Positions 35,844-44,683 of a stretch of 64,000 nt of DNA are shown piece by piece. The stretch spans positions 62,001 to 126,000 of the forward strand of contig CAZUNG010000005.1 in NCBI GenBank assembly GCA_964621905.1, in the 5' to 3' direction. The notes below the pieces were generated by a model. It worked only from the letters and a program-made list of their open reading frames with translations. It did no database searches and was not told the DNA's origin. The first letter of the stretch is position 1; every line of letters starts with the position of its first letter. The position numbers and the translations under genes were made by a program. Origin of the DNA: Ruminococcus_G sp964621905. Lineage in GTDB: Bacteria; Bacillota; Clostridia; Lachnospirales; Lachnospiraceae.

Positions 35844-36971
35844 ATGAAGTTGAGATATGGACTGATCGGAGGGGGAAACCAGGGATTTATCGGGGGTGTG
35901 CACAGAAGAGCTGCAGAGTTTGATTTTTGCTGTGAGCTTACCGCTGGCTGCTTTTCCAGAAATCAGGAGGCAAACAGGAAGACCGGCGAATTGTGGGGAG
36001 TGGGGCGGGAACGTATCTACGCATCATACCGGGAAATGGCTGAGGCGGAGGGAAAAAGGAATGACGGCGTAGATTTTATTTCTATCGCGACACCAAATTT
36101 TACGCACTATGAGATTGCAAAGGTATTTCTTGAGAATGGCATTCATGTCATCTGCGATAAACCGGTAGCCCTTTACAGCTCGCAGGCCAAAGAGCTGAGC
36201 AGTCTGGCAAAAGAACAAAATCTGCTGTTTGGTGTCTGTTATACGTATGCCAATTATGCGATTCTGCAGGAGGCGAGAAAAATGATCCGGGAGGGGATGC
36301 TGGGAGAAATCTTCAGCATTGTCGCAGAATATCCGCAGGACTGGATCCTGACACCGGATGATACAGATGTGATGAGCGACTGGCTGATGGATCCGGAGAG
36401 GGCGGGACAGGCGGGGTGTACGGCACATATCGGTACACATCTGGAATACCTGATGCGGTATGTAAGCGGTGCAAATCCAAGGAGAATACTGGCACGTTTT
36501 CAGACATATCCCAGAAAGCTGCCATTGGAGACTGAAGCACAGGTGATGATCGACTATGAGAATCAGATTCAGGGACTGATGTGGGCATCCATCGCAGCGG
36601 CGGGGAATGACTGCGGGATAGCACTGCGGATATTTGGCAGCAGAGGCTCACTGGAATGGAGCCACTTAAACCCGGGACATCTTTTGTATCATCCGCTGAA
36701 TCAACCGTCGCAGACGCTGGTCTGCGGGAGAAATTATCTGGGAGAAGAGGCGGGAAGACAGGCGAGACTGCCGGCGGGACATCCGGAAGGTTTTTATGAG
36801 GCGTTTTCCAACATCTTCCGGAACTTCTGCCAGGATCTGCAGTTGCTGAAAGAGGGAAAAAGGCAGGACGAACTACATTTTCCGACGATCGAAGACGGGG
36901 TACTAAGCATGCGCTTTATCGAAGCGTGTGTGAAAAGCAATGCCGGAGGAAATGTATGGGTTGAGCTGTAA
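35844..36971 (+). CDS. Gfo/Idh/MocA-family oxidoreductase, second of locus B
   Basis: A 375-residue dehydrogenase with the Rossmann start LRYGLIGGGNQGFIGGVHRRAA and the CDKPVAL variant of the usual EKP motif near residue 105. GTHLEYLMRYVSGANPRRI and the end EDGVLSMRFIEACVKSN match the branch of the family that includes sugar dehydrogenases acting on 3-keto or scyllo-inositol-like compounds. AAAGGAGC precedes the ATG, 13 bases after the previous stop. A decayed copy of its own C-terminal region follows. Confidence 0.86.
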   Translation: MKLRYGLIGGGNQGFIGGVHRRAAEFDFCCELTAGCFSRNQEANRKTGELWGVGRERIYASYREMAEAEGKRNDGVDFISIATPNFTHYEIAKVFLENGIHVICDKPVALYSSQAKELSSLAKEQNLLFGVCYTYANYAILQEARKMIREGMLGEIFSIVAEYPQDWILTPDDTDVMSDWLMDPERAGQAGCTAHIGTHLEYLMRYVSGANPRRILARFQTYPRKLPLETEAQVMIDYENQIQGLMWASIAAAGNDCGIALRIFGSRGSLEWSHLNPGHLLYHPLNQPSQTLVCGRNYLGEEAGRQARLPAGHPEGFYEAFSNIFRNFCQDLQLLKEGKRQDELHFPTIEDGVLSMRFIEACVKSNAGGNVWVEL

Positions 36972-36981
36972 CAAAGCAAAT

Positions 36982-37130
36982 GAAGCGAAAGGCTGTTATG
37001 AAGCCTTTGCCAATATGTATCGCGGCTGCTGCAGACATTAATGACGGTGTTGAAGGCCTTCTGTCTGCGGAGGCATGTGTACAGAGCGATAAAGAAGAAA
37101 ATACATGGGCAGAGATGGACCGGGGATCAT
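36982..37130 (+). pseudogene. Decayed C-terminal fragment of a Gfo/Idh/MocA paralogue
   Basis: Two out-of-frame pieces parallel the end of the preceding protein. CYEAFANMYRGCCRH (36994-37038, then TAA) matches its FYEAFSNIFRNFCQD. Directly after, in another frame, INDGVEGLLSAEACVQSDKEENTWAEM (quoted in part) matches IEDGVLSMRFIEACVKSNAGGNVWVEL. The central part between them is missing. This is the remnant of a second related gene or of a tandem duplication. Confidence 0.6.
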
Positions 37131-37272
37131 ACCGGTATACAAAATTGACCCACCCAAATAAAAATATAAGCGAAGCAGGTTGCCTAAATGCTTGACAACC
37201 TGTTTTTGCTGTGTCAGAATACATTCATTGGAAAAAAATTAGTCAGTTTAGAAAAATGAGGTAAATACGAAC

Positions 37273-38904
37273 ATGATAGCAGCAAGTAATGTAACTCTTA
37301 GAATAGGAAAGAAGGCACTTTTTGAGGACGTCAATATCAAGTTCACAGAAGGCAACTGCTACGGACTGATCGGCGCCAATGGTGCGGGAAAATCGACGTT
37401 TCTGAAAATCCTTTCCGGTCAGCTGGAGACAACAAAGGGTGATATCAGTATCACGCCGGGACAGCGTCTTTCATTTCTGCAGCAGGATCATTTCAAATAT
37501 GATGCCTATCCGGTACTGGATACTGTCATCATGGGAAATGCACGTCTGTATGAAATCATGAAAGAGAAAGAAGCGATATATGCCAAAGAGGATTTTACGG
37601 ACGAAGATGGAATAAGAGCCAGTGAGCTGGAAGGAGAGTTTGCGGAGATGGACGGCTGGGAAGCTGAATCGGATGCGGCTCAGCTGCTGAACGGACTTGG
37701 TATTGAGACGGAACTGCATGAGACAAGGATGGCAGATCTGACGGGAAGCCAGAAGGTCAAAGTACTGCTCGCACAGGCTCTGTTTGGCAATCCCGATATC
37801 CTGCTGCTCGATGAGCCTACGAACCACCTGGATCTGGATGCCATCGCATGGCTGGAAGAGTTCCTGATCAATTTCAACAATACGGTGATTGTGGTTTCAC
37901 ATGACCGTTATTTCCTGAATAAAGTGTGCACACATACGGCGGATATTGACTACGGTAAGATCCAGCTGTATGCCGGCAACTATGATTTCTGGTTTGAATC
38001 CAGCCAGCTGCTGGTAAAACAGATGAAGGAAGCCAACAAAAAGAAGGAAGAGAAGATCAAAGAGCTGCAGGAATTTATTTCCCGTTTCTCTGCAAATGCC
38101 TCGAAATCAAAACAGGCGACATCACGTAAACGTGCACTGGAAAAAATTCAGCTGGATGACATTCGCCCGTCCAGCCGCAAATACCCGTATATTGACTTTC
38201 GCCCAAACCGTGAGATCGGAAATGAAGTGTTGATGGTAGAGGGGCTTTCGAAGAGTATTGACGGTGAGAAGGTACTGGATAATCTTACCTTTACGTTGGG
38301 GCACAATGATAAAGTGGCGTTTGTCGGCGGCAACGAGCAGGCAAAGACGACGCTCTTCAGGATTTTGATGGGAGAGATGGAACCGGACGAAGGAACTTAC
38401 AAATGGGGTGTTACCACAAGCCAGGCGTATTTCCCGAAAGACAGTACGAAAGAATTTGACAATGACCTGACAATCGCGGACTGGCTGACTCAGTATTCAG
38501 AGATCAAGGATGCGACATATGTGCGCGGTTTTCTAGGACGGATGCTGTTTGCGGGTGAAGACGGTGTGAAAAAGGTAAAAGTTCTGTCAGGAGGAGAAAA
38601 AGTCAGATGCCTGCTTTCTAAAATGATGATTTCGGGTGCCAATGTCCTGATTCTGGATGAGCCGACGAACCACCTTGACATGGAAGCGATTACAGCATTG
38701 AATAATGGTCTGATTAAATTTCCGGGAGTGATTCTTTTTGCATCCCACGATCACCAGTTCGTGGAGACGACAGCGAACCGGATTATGGAAATTGTGCCGG
38801 GAGGAGCTCTGATCGATAAGATTACGACTTATGATGAATATCTTGCGAGTGATGAGATGGCGAGAAAGCGTCAGATTTACACAATGCAGGAAGAGGATAA
38901 TTAG
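37273..38904 (+). CDS. ABC-F family ATPase (YkpA/YbiT-like)
   Basis: A 543-residue cytoplasmic protein with two ATPase domains and no membrane part, the mark of ABC-F translation factors. The first half has GANGAGKSTFLKIL, signature LTGSQKVKVLLAQAL and LLLDEPTNHLDLDA; the second has GGNEQAKTTLFRIL, LSGGEKVRCLLSKM and LILDEPTNHLDMEA. The linker near residues 250-300 is charged and lysine-rich, as expected for the P-site tRNA interaction motif. The second P-loop (GGNEQAKTT) lacks the usual GxxGxGKS pattern. A weak GAGGTAA site precedes the ATG. It is more likely a housekeeping factor than a resistance protein. Confidence 0.87.
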   Translation: MIAASNVTLRIGKKALFEDVNIKFTEGNCYGLIGANGAGKSTFLKILSGQLETTKGDISITPGQRLSFLQQDHFKYDAYPVLDTVIMGNARLYEIMKEKEAIYAKEDFTDEDGIRASELEGEFAEMDGWEAESDAAQLLNGLGIETELHETRMADLTGSQKVKVLLAQALFGNPDILLLDEPTNHLDLDAIAWLEEFLINFNNTVIVVSHDRYFLNKVCTHTADIDYGKIQLYAGNYDFWFESSQLLVKQMKEANKKKEEKIKELQEFISRFSANASKSKQATSRKRALEKIQLDDIRPSSRKYPYIDFRPNREIGNEVLMVEGLSKSIDGEKVLDNLTFTLGHNDKVAFVGGNEQAKTTLFRILMGEMEPDEGTYKWGVTTSQAYFPKDSTKEFDNDLTIADWLTQYSEIKDATYVRGFLGRMLFAGEDGVKKVKVLSGGEKVRCLLSKMMISGANVLILDEPTNHLDMEAITALNNGLIKFPGVILFASHDHQFVETTANRIMEIVPGGALIDKITTYDEYLASDEMARKRQIYTMQEEDN

Positions 38905-38922
38905 ATTCTGGAGGACAAACTT

Positions 38923-39834
38923 ATGAAAAAACCGGTACTGGTGATTATGGCAGCCGGAATGGGTAGCCGTTATGGCGGGCTGAAACAGATTGATCCGGTC
39001 GATGACCAGGGGCATATCATTATGGATTTTTCAATTCACGATGCTAGAAAAGCCGGATTTGAAAAAGTGATTTTTATTATCAAAAAAGAAAATGAAGCAG
39101 ATTTCAGGGAAACGATCGGTGACCGTGTGGCAAAGAAAATGAAAGTGGCATACGTTTATCAGGAACTGAAAAACCTTCCGGACGGAATACAGGTGCCGGA
39201 CGGACGTGTAAAACCGTGGGGGACCGGCCATGCAGTTCTGTGTGCGGCAAATGAGATCAACGGCCCGTTTGCTGTGATCAATGCGGATGACTATTATGGA
39301 AGCAAGGCGTTTTCCATGATTTATAAGTATCTGATGACACATGACGATAATGGGACTTACCGGTATGCCATGGTGGGTTATCATCTGGAAAATACACTTA
39401 CAGAAAACGGCCATGTGGCGCGTGGTGTGTGTGAGACGGATGATGGCGGATTCCTTACCGGGATTTTTGAACGCACCAGAATTGAGAAGCGGGGAGATGG
39501 TGCCGCTTACACGGAGGATGACGGGGAAACATGGACCTGCCTTGATCGTGATACCGTGGTATCTATGAATCTCTGGGGCTTTACGGAGAGTTTCCTGATT
39601 GAACTTCGCAGGCGTTTTCCGAAGTTTCTGGAATCCACATTGAAAGAAAACCCGATGAAAGGAGAATATTTTCTCCCTTCCGTGGTAGGCGAGCTTCTGA
39701 AAGAAAGAGCTGCTACTGTTCAGGTGCTGAAGTCGCCGGATAAATGGTATGGAGTCACTTATAAAGAGGATAAACCGGTGGTTGTGGAAGCGATCCGAAA
39801 GCTTGAGGAGAGCGGGATGTATGAAGGAATCTAA
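38923..39834 (+). CDS. Sugar nucleotidyltransferase-like protein
   Basis: A 303-residue GT-A-fold nucleotidyltransferase. The N-terminal MAAGMGSRYGGLKQIDPV motif is the nucleotide-binding loop of NDP-sugar pyrophosphorylases, and FAVINADDYYG carries the metal-binding aspartates. It would activate a sugar phosphate or a related compound; the substrate is not recognisable. It begins 18 bases after the ABC-F gene and its end overlaps the membrane acyltransferase by 14 bases, so it belongs functionally with the latter. Confidence 0.8.
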   Translation: MKKPVLVIMAAGMGSRYGGLKQIDPVDDQGHIIMDFSIHDARKAGFEKVIFIIKKENEADFRETIGDRVAKKMKVAYVYQELKNLPDGIQVPDGRVKPWGTGHAVLCAANEINGPFAVINADDYYGSKAFSMIYKYLMTHDDNGTYRYAMVGYHLENTLTENGHVARGVCETDDGGFLTGIFERTRIEKRGDGAAYTEDDGETWTCLDRDTVVSMNLWGFTESFLIELRRRFPKFLESTLKENPMKGEYFLPSVVGELLKERAATVQVLKSPDKWYGVTYKEDKPVVVEAIRKLEESGMYEGI

Positions 39835-40846
39835 TCATCCAAGAAATTATATGATCGACAATCTGAAAGTCATTTTGATGGTGCTTGTGGTGTTTGGACA
39901 TTTTGCGGCAAATTGCCGCGGGCTGTATCAGATGAATGCGGTTTATCAATTCGTCTACCTTTTTCACATGCCGTGTTTTGTGCTTGTTTCGGGTTATCTT
40001 TCGAAACGGGTGCATGCGGATGGGAAACTAAGGGCGGAAAAAGTACTGTCCTTTCTATGGCTGTATCTGCTGTTCAAGGCAGGGCTGGCAGTGATCCGGA
40101 TGTTGTTCGGAAAAGGATTTGAACTGGAGCTGTTTGAGGATGGCGCTGCTCCATGGTATCTGCTGTCGATGGCAGTCTGGTATCTGCTGATACCTCTGAT
40201 TGAACGGATCAAACCGTGTTGGATGCTGATTCTTTCTGTGGCAGTGGGGCTTGGGGCCGGATATGTGGGAGTGATCGGGGCCAGGTTCTCCATGTCCAGA
40301 AATCTGGTGTATCTGCCGTTTTTTGTCCTCGGATTTTACCTGACGGAGGAGCGGCTCGCTGCATTTCTGAAGCACAGGCTGCGTTTGGCAGCCGCAGCTG
40401 TGATGGCTTTAGTACTGCTTGCATGTATGATTTTTTATAAAGAGCTGATTCCGTATCTTCCCATCTCCTATGGCGGGAAAGCCTATTATTCATTTGCAGA
40501 GCAGTGGAATCCGGCGGCGGGTGCACTCGTGAGGCTTGTGTGGTATATGGTGGCTTTCCTGTTGTCTGCATGTCTTGTGCTGCTTGCTCCGCGGTGCAGA
40601 ACATGGTTTTCAAAATTTGGTCCGAGAACACTGCAGATTTATATCCTGCATGTGCTGCTGAAAAGCGTCTTTGTGTACAGCGGTGGTGCCGAATTTGTCG
40701 CAGGATTGCCGGATGCTGTCGGGTGGCTTGTGCTGACAGGGGGATCGGTAGTGTTGACCATTGTCCTGGGAAATCTTGTATTTAAGAGAATCTTCGATGT
40801 GATCCAGGCGGTGCCGCTGTTTAAAAAAATTATGACAGATGATTAG
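39821..40846 (+). CDS. Membrane acyltransferase, OafA/fucose 4-O-acetylase-like (Acyl_transf_3)
   Basis: A 341-residue integral membrane protein with about ten hydrophobic segments. The start NYMIDNLKVILMVLVVFGHFAA contains the conserved histidine of acyltransferase family 3, and FHMPCFVLVSGYLSKR the next family motif. Such enzymes acetylate sugars of surface polymers. ATG 39821 has GAGGAG upstream and overlaps the previous gene; another ATG lies ten codons later. With the nucleotidyltransferase it suggests a small surface-glycan modification unit. Confidence 0.82.
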   Translation: MKESNHPRNYMIDNLKVILMVLVVFGHFAANCRGLYQMNAVYQFVYLFHMPCFVLVSGYLSKRVHADGKLRAEKVLSFLWLYLLFKAGLAVIRMLFGKGFELELFEDGAAPWYLLSMAVWYLLIPLIERIKPCWMLILSVAVGLGAGYVGVIGARFSMSRNLVYLPFFVLGFYLTEERLAAFLKHRLRLAAAAVMALVLLACMIFYKELIPYLPISYGGKAYYSFAEQWNPAAGALVRLVWYMVAFLLSACLVLLAPRCRTWFSKFGPRTLQIYILHVLLKSVFVYSGGAEFVAGLPDAVGWLVLTGGSVVLTIVLGNLVFKRIFDVIQAVPLFKKIMTDD

Positions 40847-40920
40847 TGCCGGCAGGCGGCTGTATCCTGCTGCCTGCTGCTGTCTGGTATGAAAGAACCG
40901 GAAGAATTGAAAAACAGTAG

Positions 40921-40949
40921 TTGACAGTGTTGCTGTAAAGTGCTAAACT
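40921..40949 (+). promoter_or_regulatory. Promoter of the trp operon
   Basis: TTGACA (40921-40926), 17 bases and TAAACT (40944-40949), just upstream of the T-box leader. Confidence 0.7.
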
Positions 40950-40974
40950 AAAACAAATTAAAAGATAAAATCAA

Positions 40975-41249
40975 GGAACAAAGAGAGTACAGTCAATGGA
41001 AACATCACAGAGAGCCGGTAATGGTGGAAACCGGTATGGAGAAATGTCTGGAATGGGTTTGGGAGATGCAAGGTGAATTACAGTAGCTGACGCCGTGTCC
41101 TCACGTTACAGGGGAAAGATATCGAAGGAGACTTCCGTATCTGAATAAGAGGAGAGTCGCTGCCGAAAAGGCAAGGGATTCTTGAATTAGGGTGGTACCA
41201 CGCGTATTTGTATATGTCGTCCCTGGCTTTTGCCAGGGGCGTTTTTTGT
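40975..41249 (+). ncRNA. T-box leader of the trp operon (probably tRNA-Trp sensing)
   Basis: The T-box sequence AGGGTGGTACCACG is at 41189-41202. Upstream are the Stem I features AGAGAGTA (40982-40989), AGAGAGCCGG and a GAATGGG segment (41051-41057) whose TGG at 41054-41056 is a plausible tryptophan specifier. Downstream an intrinsic terminator (41218-41227 with 41232-41241, then TTTTTT) is the alternative to the antiterminator. Uncharged tRNA-Trp would pair and allow read-through into trpE. The specifier assignment is by eye and by the genes that follow. Confidence 0.88.
41218..41247 (+). terminator. T-box-controlled terminator before trpE
   Basis: CGTCCCTGGC and GCCAGGGGCG pair across a TTTT loop with one G-U, followed by six T. 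It is the off-state of the T-box. Confidence 0.85.
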
Positions 41250-41298
41250 TATATCAATCAGCCCCCAGACCGAATGTTGAAAACAGGAGGAGCATATT

Positions 41299-42708
41299 GT
41301 GAAACGAGTATTGAGAGCATACAGAAAAACGGTAAGTATTGTAAATGAATCCAGTGTCGCGCTGTTTGAGGGGATGTCCGCAGGGAAAAAAGCATTTCTG
41401 CTTGAAAGTTATGACAAAGATTATGACAGGTATACATTTATGGGAGTGGACCCTGAAGAAATCATCAGATCCGTCGAAGACGGGATTGAAATCGAGGATA
41501 GAGACGGAAGGGTAAAAACACAAAAGGGTAATCCGCTTTCACTTCTGAAATCATATTATGACCAGTTTCAGGTCACGAAAGATGACGGAGAGCTTTCTTT
41601 TACGGGGGGATTCGTAGGAGCGCTTGGTTATGATTTTGTAAGGTATTCAGAAGAGCTGCCTAACGACAATCCGGATGAGATCGGCATTGAGACGGTACAG
41701 TTCATGGTGACGACAAAATATATTGTCATTGATCATGTGGCAGAGACGCTGACTGGTGTATGCCTGCGGGAGGATACTCCGAAAGGGCGCGCCGAAGGGG
41801 AACGGGAAGCGGCACAGCTCATAGCGGATGCGAGAGCGAAGATGAAAGAAATGCCGTGTACGTATGATCACAGCGGAGTTCTGAAGAAAAAATCGGATTC
41901 ACTGGAGCAGTATTCCAAAAAAGTAGAAAAGATAAAAGAGTACATTCGCGAGGGTCATATTTTCCAGACAGTACTCTCTCAGCGCTGGACGATTGAGACG
42001 AAGCGCACGGGGCTGGATCTGTATAAGGAACTGCGGATTCTGAATCCGTCTCCATATCTTTATTATTTTAATTTCGGCGATTTTGAAATAATCGGCAGTT
42101 CTCCGGAAATGTTGGTAAAGCAGACGGATCATAGAGTATATACGTGCCCGATTGCCGGGACGCGCCCCAGAGGTAAAGGGGAAGAGGAAGATGAACGCCT
42201 GAAAGAGGAACTGCTTGGGGATGAGAAAGAAAAAGCAGAGCATGTCATGCTGGTGGATCTGGCGAGAAATGATATGGGGCGGATCGCCCGGATTGGGAGC
42301 GTTAAGGTGACACAGTTTATGCAGGTGCAGAATTATTCTCATGTTATGCATTTGGTTTCGCTGGTTGAGGGAAAAAAGAATGGAGAATACCATCCGCTGG
42401 ATCTGGCGGCATCTTTTCTTCCGGCAGGGACTCTGAGCGGGGCGCCTAAGATCAGGGCAATGGAAATCATCGATGAACTGGAGACTGTCAGACGCGGTCT
42501 GTACGGCGGGGCAGTCGGTTATATCGATTTTAACGGCAATATGGATTTTTGTATCACGATCAGGACGATGATAAAGAAGGGGAAAAAAGTCTATCTTCAG
42601 GCAGGGGCCGGAATCGTAGCGGATTCCGTTCCGGAATCAGAGTATACGGAATGCTGCAATAAGGTGATGGCACTTGCTAAGACCCTGGTAAAGGAGGAAC
42701 ATTTATGA
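41299..42708 (+). CDS. trpE: Anthranilate synthase component I
   Basis: Makes anthranilate from chorismate with ammonia delivered by TrpG. A 469-residue chorismate-binding enzyme; the N-terminal FLLESYDKDYDRYTFMG holds the LLES-type tryptophan feedback site. The catalytic domain shows IREGHIFQTVLSQRW, PIAGTRPRGK, HVMLVDLARNDMGRI and LPAGTLSGAPKIRAMEII, the last typical of TrpE. The start is GTG 41299 with AGGAGGAG upstream. It overlaps trpG by ATGA. Confidence 0.95.
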   Translation: MKRVLRAYRKTVSIVNESSVALFEGMSAGKKAFLLESYDKDYDRYTFMGVDPEEIIRSVEDGIEIEDRDGRVKTQKGNPLSLLKSYYDQFQVTKDDGELSFTGGFVGALGYDFVRYSEELPNDNPDEIGIETVQFMVTTKYIVIDHVAETLTGVCLREDTPKGRAEGEREAAQLIADARAKMKEMPCTYDHSGVLKKKSDSLEQYSKKVEKIKEYIREGHIFQTVLSQRWTIETKRTGLDLYKELRILNPSPYLYYFNFGDFEIIGSSPEMLVKQTDHRVYTCPIAGTRPRGKGEEEDERLKEELLGDEKEKAEHVMLVDLARNDMGRIARIGSVKVTQFMQVQNYSHVMHLVSLVEGKKNGEYHPLDLAASFLPAGTLSGAPKIRAMEIIDELETVRRGLYGGAVGYIDFNGNMDFCITIRTMIKKGKKVYLQAGAGIVADSVPESEYTECCNKVMALAKTLVKEEHL

Positions 42709-43274
42709 TACTGTTGATTGATAATTATGATTCGTTTACCTATAACCTTTATCAGTATATGGGAATCTTTGCGCCGGATATCAAAGTGGTCAGAAATGAT
42801 AAAGTGACGCTGCAGGAGATCAGTTCTATGAATCCGGAAAAAATTGTACTTTCTCCGGGACCCAAGAACCCGAAAGAAGCGGGGATCTGCATGGATGTGG
42901 TCAGAGCTTATACGGGGAAAAAACCGATACTCGGTATCTGTCTGGGCCATCAGTGCATCGGGGAAGCGCTTGGCGGGACCGTGTCTTATGCAAAGAAGCT
43001 GTTTCACGGAAAGCAGTCGCTCATTGCCCATGATGCAGACAGTATCTTTACCGGGATTGATTCGCCGCTCAGAGTGGCACGCTACCATTCGCTGGCTGTG
43101 ATTGAAGAGAACCTGCCGGAGTGCCTGAGGGTTCTGGCAAGGGCAGACGACGGGGAGATCATGGCGATAAAGCACAGGGAATATCCTGTGGTTGGGCTGC
43201 AGTTTCATCCGGAATCCATCTACACGGAACACGGAAAACGGCTGATTGAAAATTTTGTGAATGGAGTGATTTAG
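42705..43274 (+). CDS. trpG: Anthranilate synthase component II (glutamine amidotransferase)
   Basis: Supplies ammonia from glutamine to TrpE. A 189-residue class I amidotransferase: oxyanion and nucleophile region GICLGHQC with C79, and the His-Glu pair in LQFHPESIYTEHG. It is a stand-alone glutaminase domain and not the TrpGD fusion. By sequence it could also serve para-aminobenzoate synthesis. Its stop is directly followed by the trpC start, with no trpD between. Confidence 0.93.
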   Translation: MILLIDNYDSFTYNLYQYMGIFAPDIKVVRNDKVTLQEISSMNPEKIVLSPGPKNPKEAGICMDVVRAYTGKKPILGICLGHQCIGEALGGTVSYAKKLFHGKQSLIAHDADSIFTGIDSPLRVARYHSLAVIEENLPECLRVLARADDGEIMAIKHREYPVVGLQFHPESIYTEHGKRLIENFVNGVI

Positions 43275-44072
43275 ATGATATTAGACGAGATCGTCGAGGC
43301 CAAAAGGCTGCGGCTGAAAGAACATAAACAAAAGACTGATGAAGAAACAATGCGCCAGACAGCGGTTTGTATGACGGAGAAAGGAGCGCGCAATGAACAT
43401 CTTTTTTACCGGGCGCTTGCCGGACCCGGACTATCTATTATCGGCGAGTTCAAGAAAGCATCGCCGAGCATGGGGACGATTGATCACAGCATCGATCTGT
43501 CAGACAGGATCGGTCAGTACAATGATGCGATGGATGCCGTCTCCTGCCTGACGGAGGAGGATTATTTCCAGGGCAGCGCAGAGATCTTTCACAAGGTCAG
43601 ACTGATGAGTGCACTGCCGATGATACGGAAAGATTTTGTGATTGATCCGTATCAGATCTATGAGGCAAAGGTGATTGGCGCGGATGCCGTACTGCTGATT
43701 GCGGCGATTCTTGACGATGAGCGGATGCGCGAACTGTATCAACTGGCAGAAAGCCTTGCACTGGATGTCCTGCTGGAAGTTCACGATGAACAGGAAATGC
43801 AGCGGGCACTTGATCTGGGAGCAGATATTATCGGGGTAAATAACCGAGATTTGAAAGACTTCTCCATCCGGCTGGAGACGACGAAACGTCTGGCATCCAT
43901 GGTACCGGACGACAAGATTCTGGTTTCAGAGAGTGGTGTGACGAAGGAGGCAGATATCCTGTACCTGAAAGACTGCAGAGTGAATGCGCTGCTGATTGGC
44001 CGGGCCTTTATGGAATCGGAGAATCCAAAGGCGCTGGGACTGAGATGGAAGGAGCTGTTTGCTGACACATGA
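43275..44072 (+). CDS. trpC: Indole-3-glycerol phosphate synthase
   Basis: Closes the indole ring from carboxyphenylamino-deoxyribulose phosphate. A 265-residue TIM barrel beginning ILDEIVEAKRLRLKEHK. The active-site motifs IIGEFKKASPSMG, MIRKDFVIDPYQIYEA, LLEVHDE, IGVNNRDLKDFSI and LVSESGV are all present. It starts on the base after the trpG stop, without an obvious ribosome site of its own beyond GGAGTGA within trpG. It overlaps trpF by ATGA. Confidence 0.94.
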   Translation: MILDEIVEAKRLRLKEHKQKTDEETMRQTAVCMTEKGARNEHLFYRALAGPGLSIIGEFKKASPSMGTIDHSIDLSDRIGQYNDAMDAVSCLTEEDYFQGSAEIFHKVRLMSALPMIRKDFVIDPYQIYEAKVIGADAVLLIAAILDDERMRELYQLAESLALDVLLEVHDEQEMQRALDLGADIIGVNNRDLKDFSIRLETTKRLASMVPDDKILVSESGVTKEADILYLKDCRVNALLIGRAFMESENPKALGLRWKELFADT

Positions 44073-44683
44073 AGATACCGGAAATAAAAATATGCGGCCT
44101 TACAACAATGAGAGATGCAAGGCTGGTGCAGAAATATAAAATCAATTATGCGGGGGTCGTTGTATTCTGCGAAAAGAGCAGAAGAAATAACGCGCCGGAA
44201 AATGCCTGGAAACTTGCCGCGGTACTGGGCAGCCAGATTCAGAAAATTGCTGTCTGTGTATCGCCGACCATAGAACAGGTTCAGATGATCGAACATATGG
44301 GGTATGATATCCTGCAGGTTCACGGGAAACTGCTGCCGGAGGTTGTCGAGACGGCGAAACTGCCAATTTTCAGGGCTTATAATATTCAGGAACAGCAAAA
44401 AGTGCAGACGGAGGACAGTGACAAGATTATCGGCTATGTGCTGGATGGTGCGGCAGCGGGAAATGGAGAGCCGTTTGACTGGAGTGCGATGCGTGATTTT
44501 GACAGGAAAGGGAAAAAGCTGGTGCTGGCTGGCGGACTGACTGCAGAGAATGTCAGAGAGGGGATTCGGATTATGGATCCGGACATTGTGGATGTCAGTT
44601 CTTACGTAGAACGGAAAAACGGTGAAGGAAAAGACGAAGATAAAATCAGAAAGTTTGTGGAGAGGGTGCAAAAGAATGGATAA
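44069..44683 (+). CDS. trpF: Phosphoribosylanthranilate isomerase, divergent
   Basis: Isomerises phosphoribosylanthranilate. A 204-residue TIM barrel with the catalytic cysteine in IKICGLTTMRDA and the catalytic aspartate in VLDGAAAGNGEPFDW. LVLAGGLTAENV and DIVDVSSYVERKNGEGKDEDKI close the barrel. Several usual glycines differ: the phosphate-site motif normally reads VSSGVE but here VSSYVE, and the LDS..GGTG loop is changed. It is still very probably TrpF by place and overall pattern. Confidence 0.85.
   Translation: MKIPEIKICGLTTMRDARLVQKYKINYAGVVVFCEKSRRNNAPENAWKLAAVLGSQIQKIAVCVSPTIEQVQMIEHMGYDILQVHGKLLPEVVETAKLPIFRAYNIQEQQKVQTEDSDKIIGYVLDGAAAGNGEPFDWSAMRDFDRKGKKLVLAGGLTAENVREGIRIMDPDIVDVSSYVERKNGEGKDEDKIRKFVERVQKNG

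Noticed and set aside
36980..37195. Intact 71-codon small gene
   Set aside because: The similarity to the preceding dehydrogenase is split over two frames, so it is better explained as a remnant than as a gene.
40852..40881. Terminator after the membrane acyltransferase
   Set aside because: GCAGGCGGC and GCTGCCTGC can pair, but no T-run follows, so it was not called.
40950..41298. trp leader peptide attenuator
   Set aside because: There is no short ORF with tandem Trp codons; the AGGGTGGTACCACG core and terminator identify a T-box.
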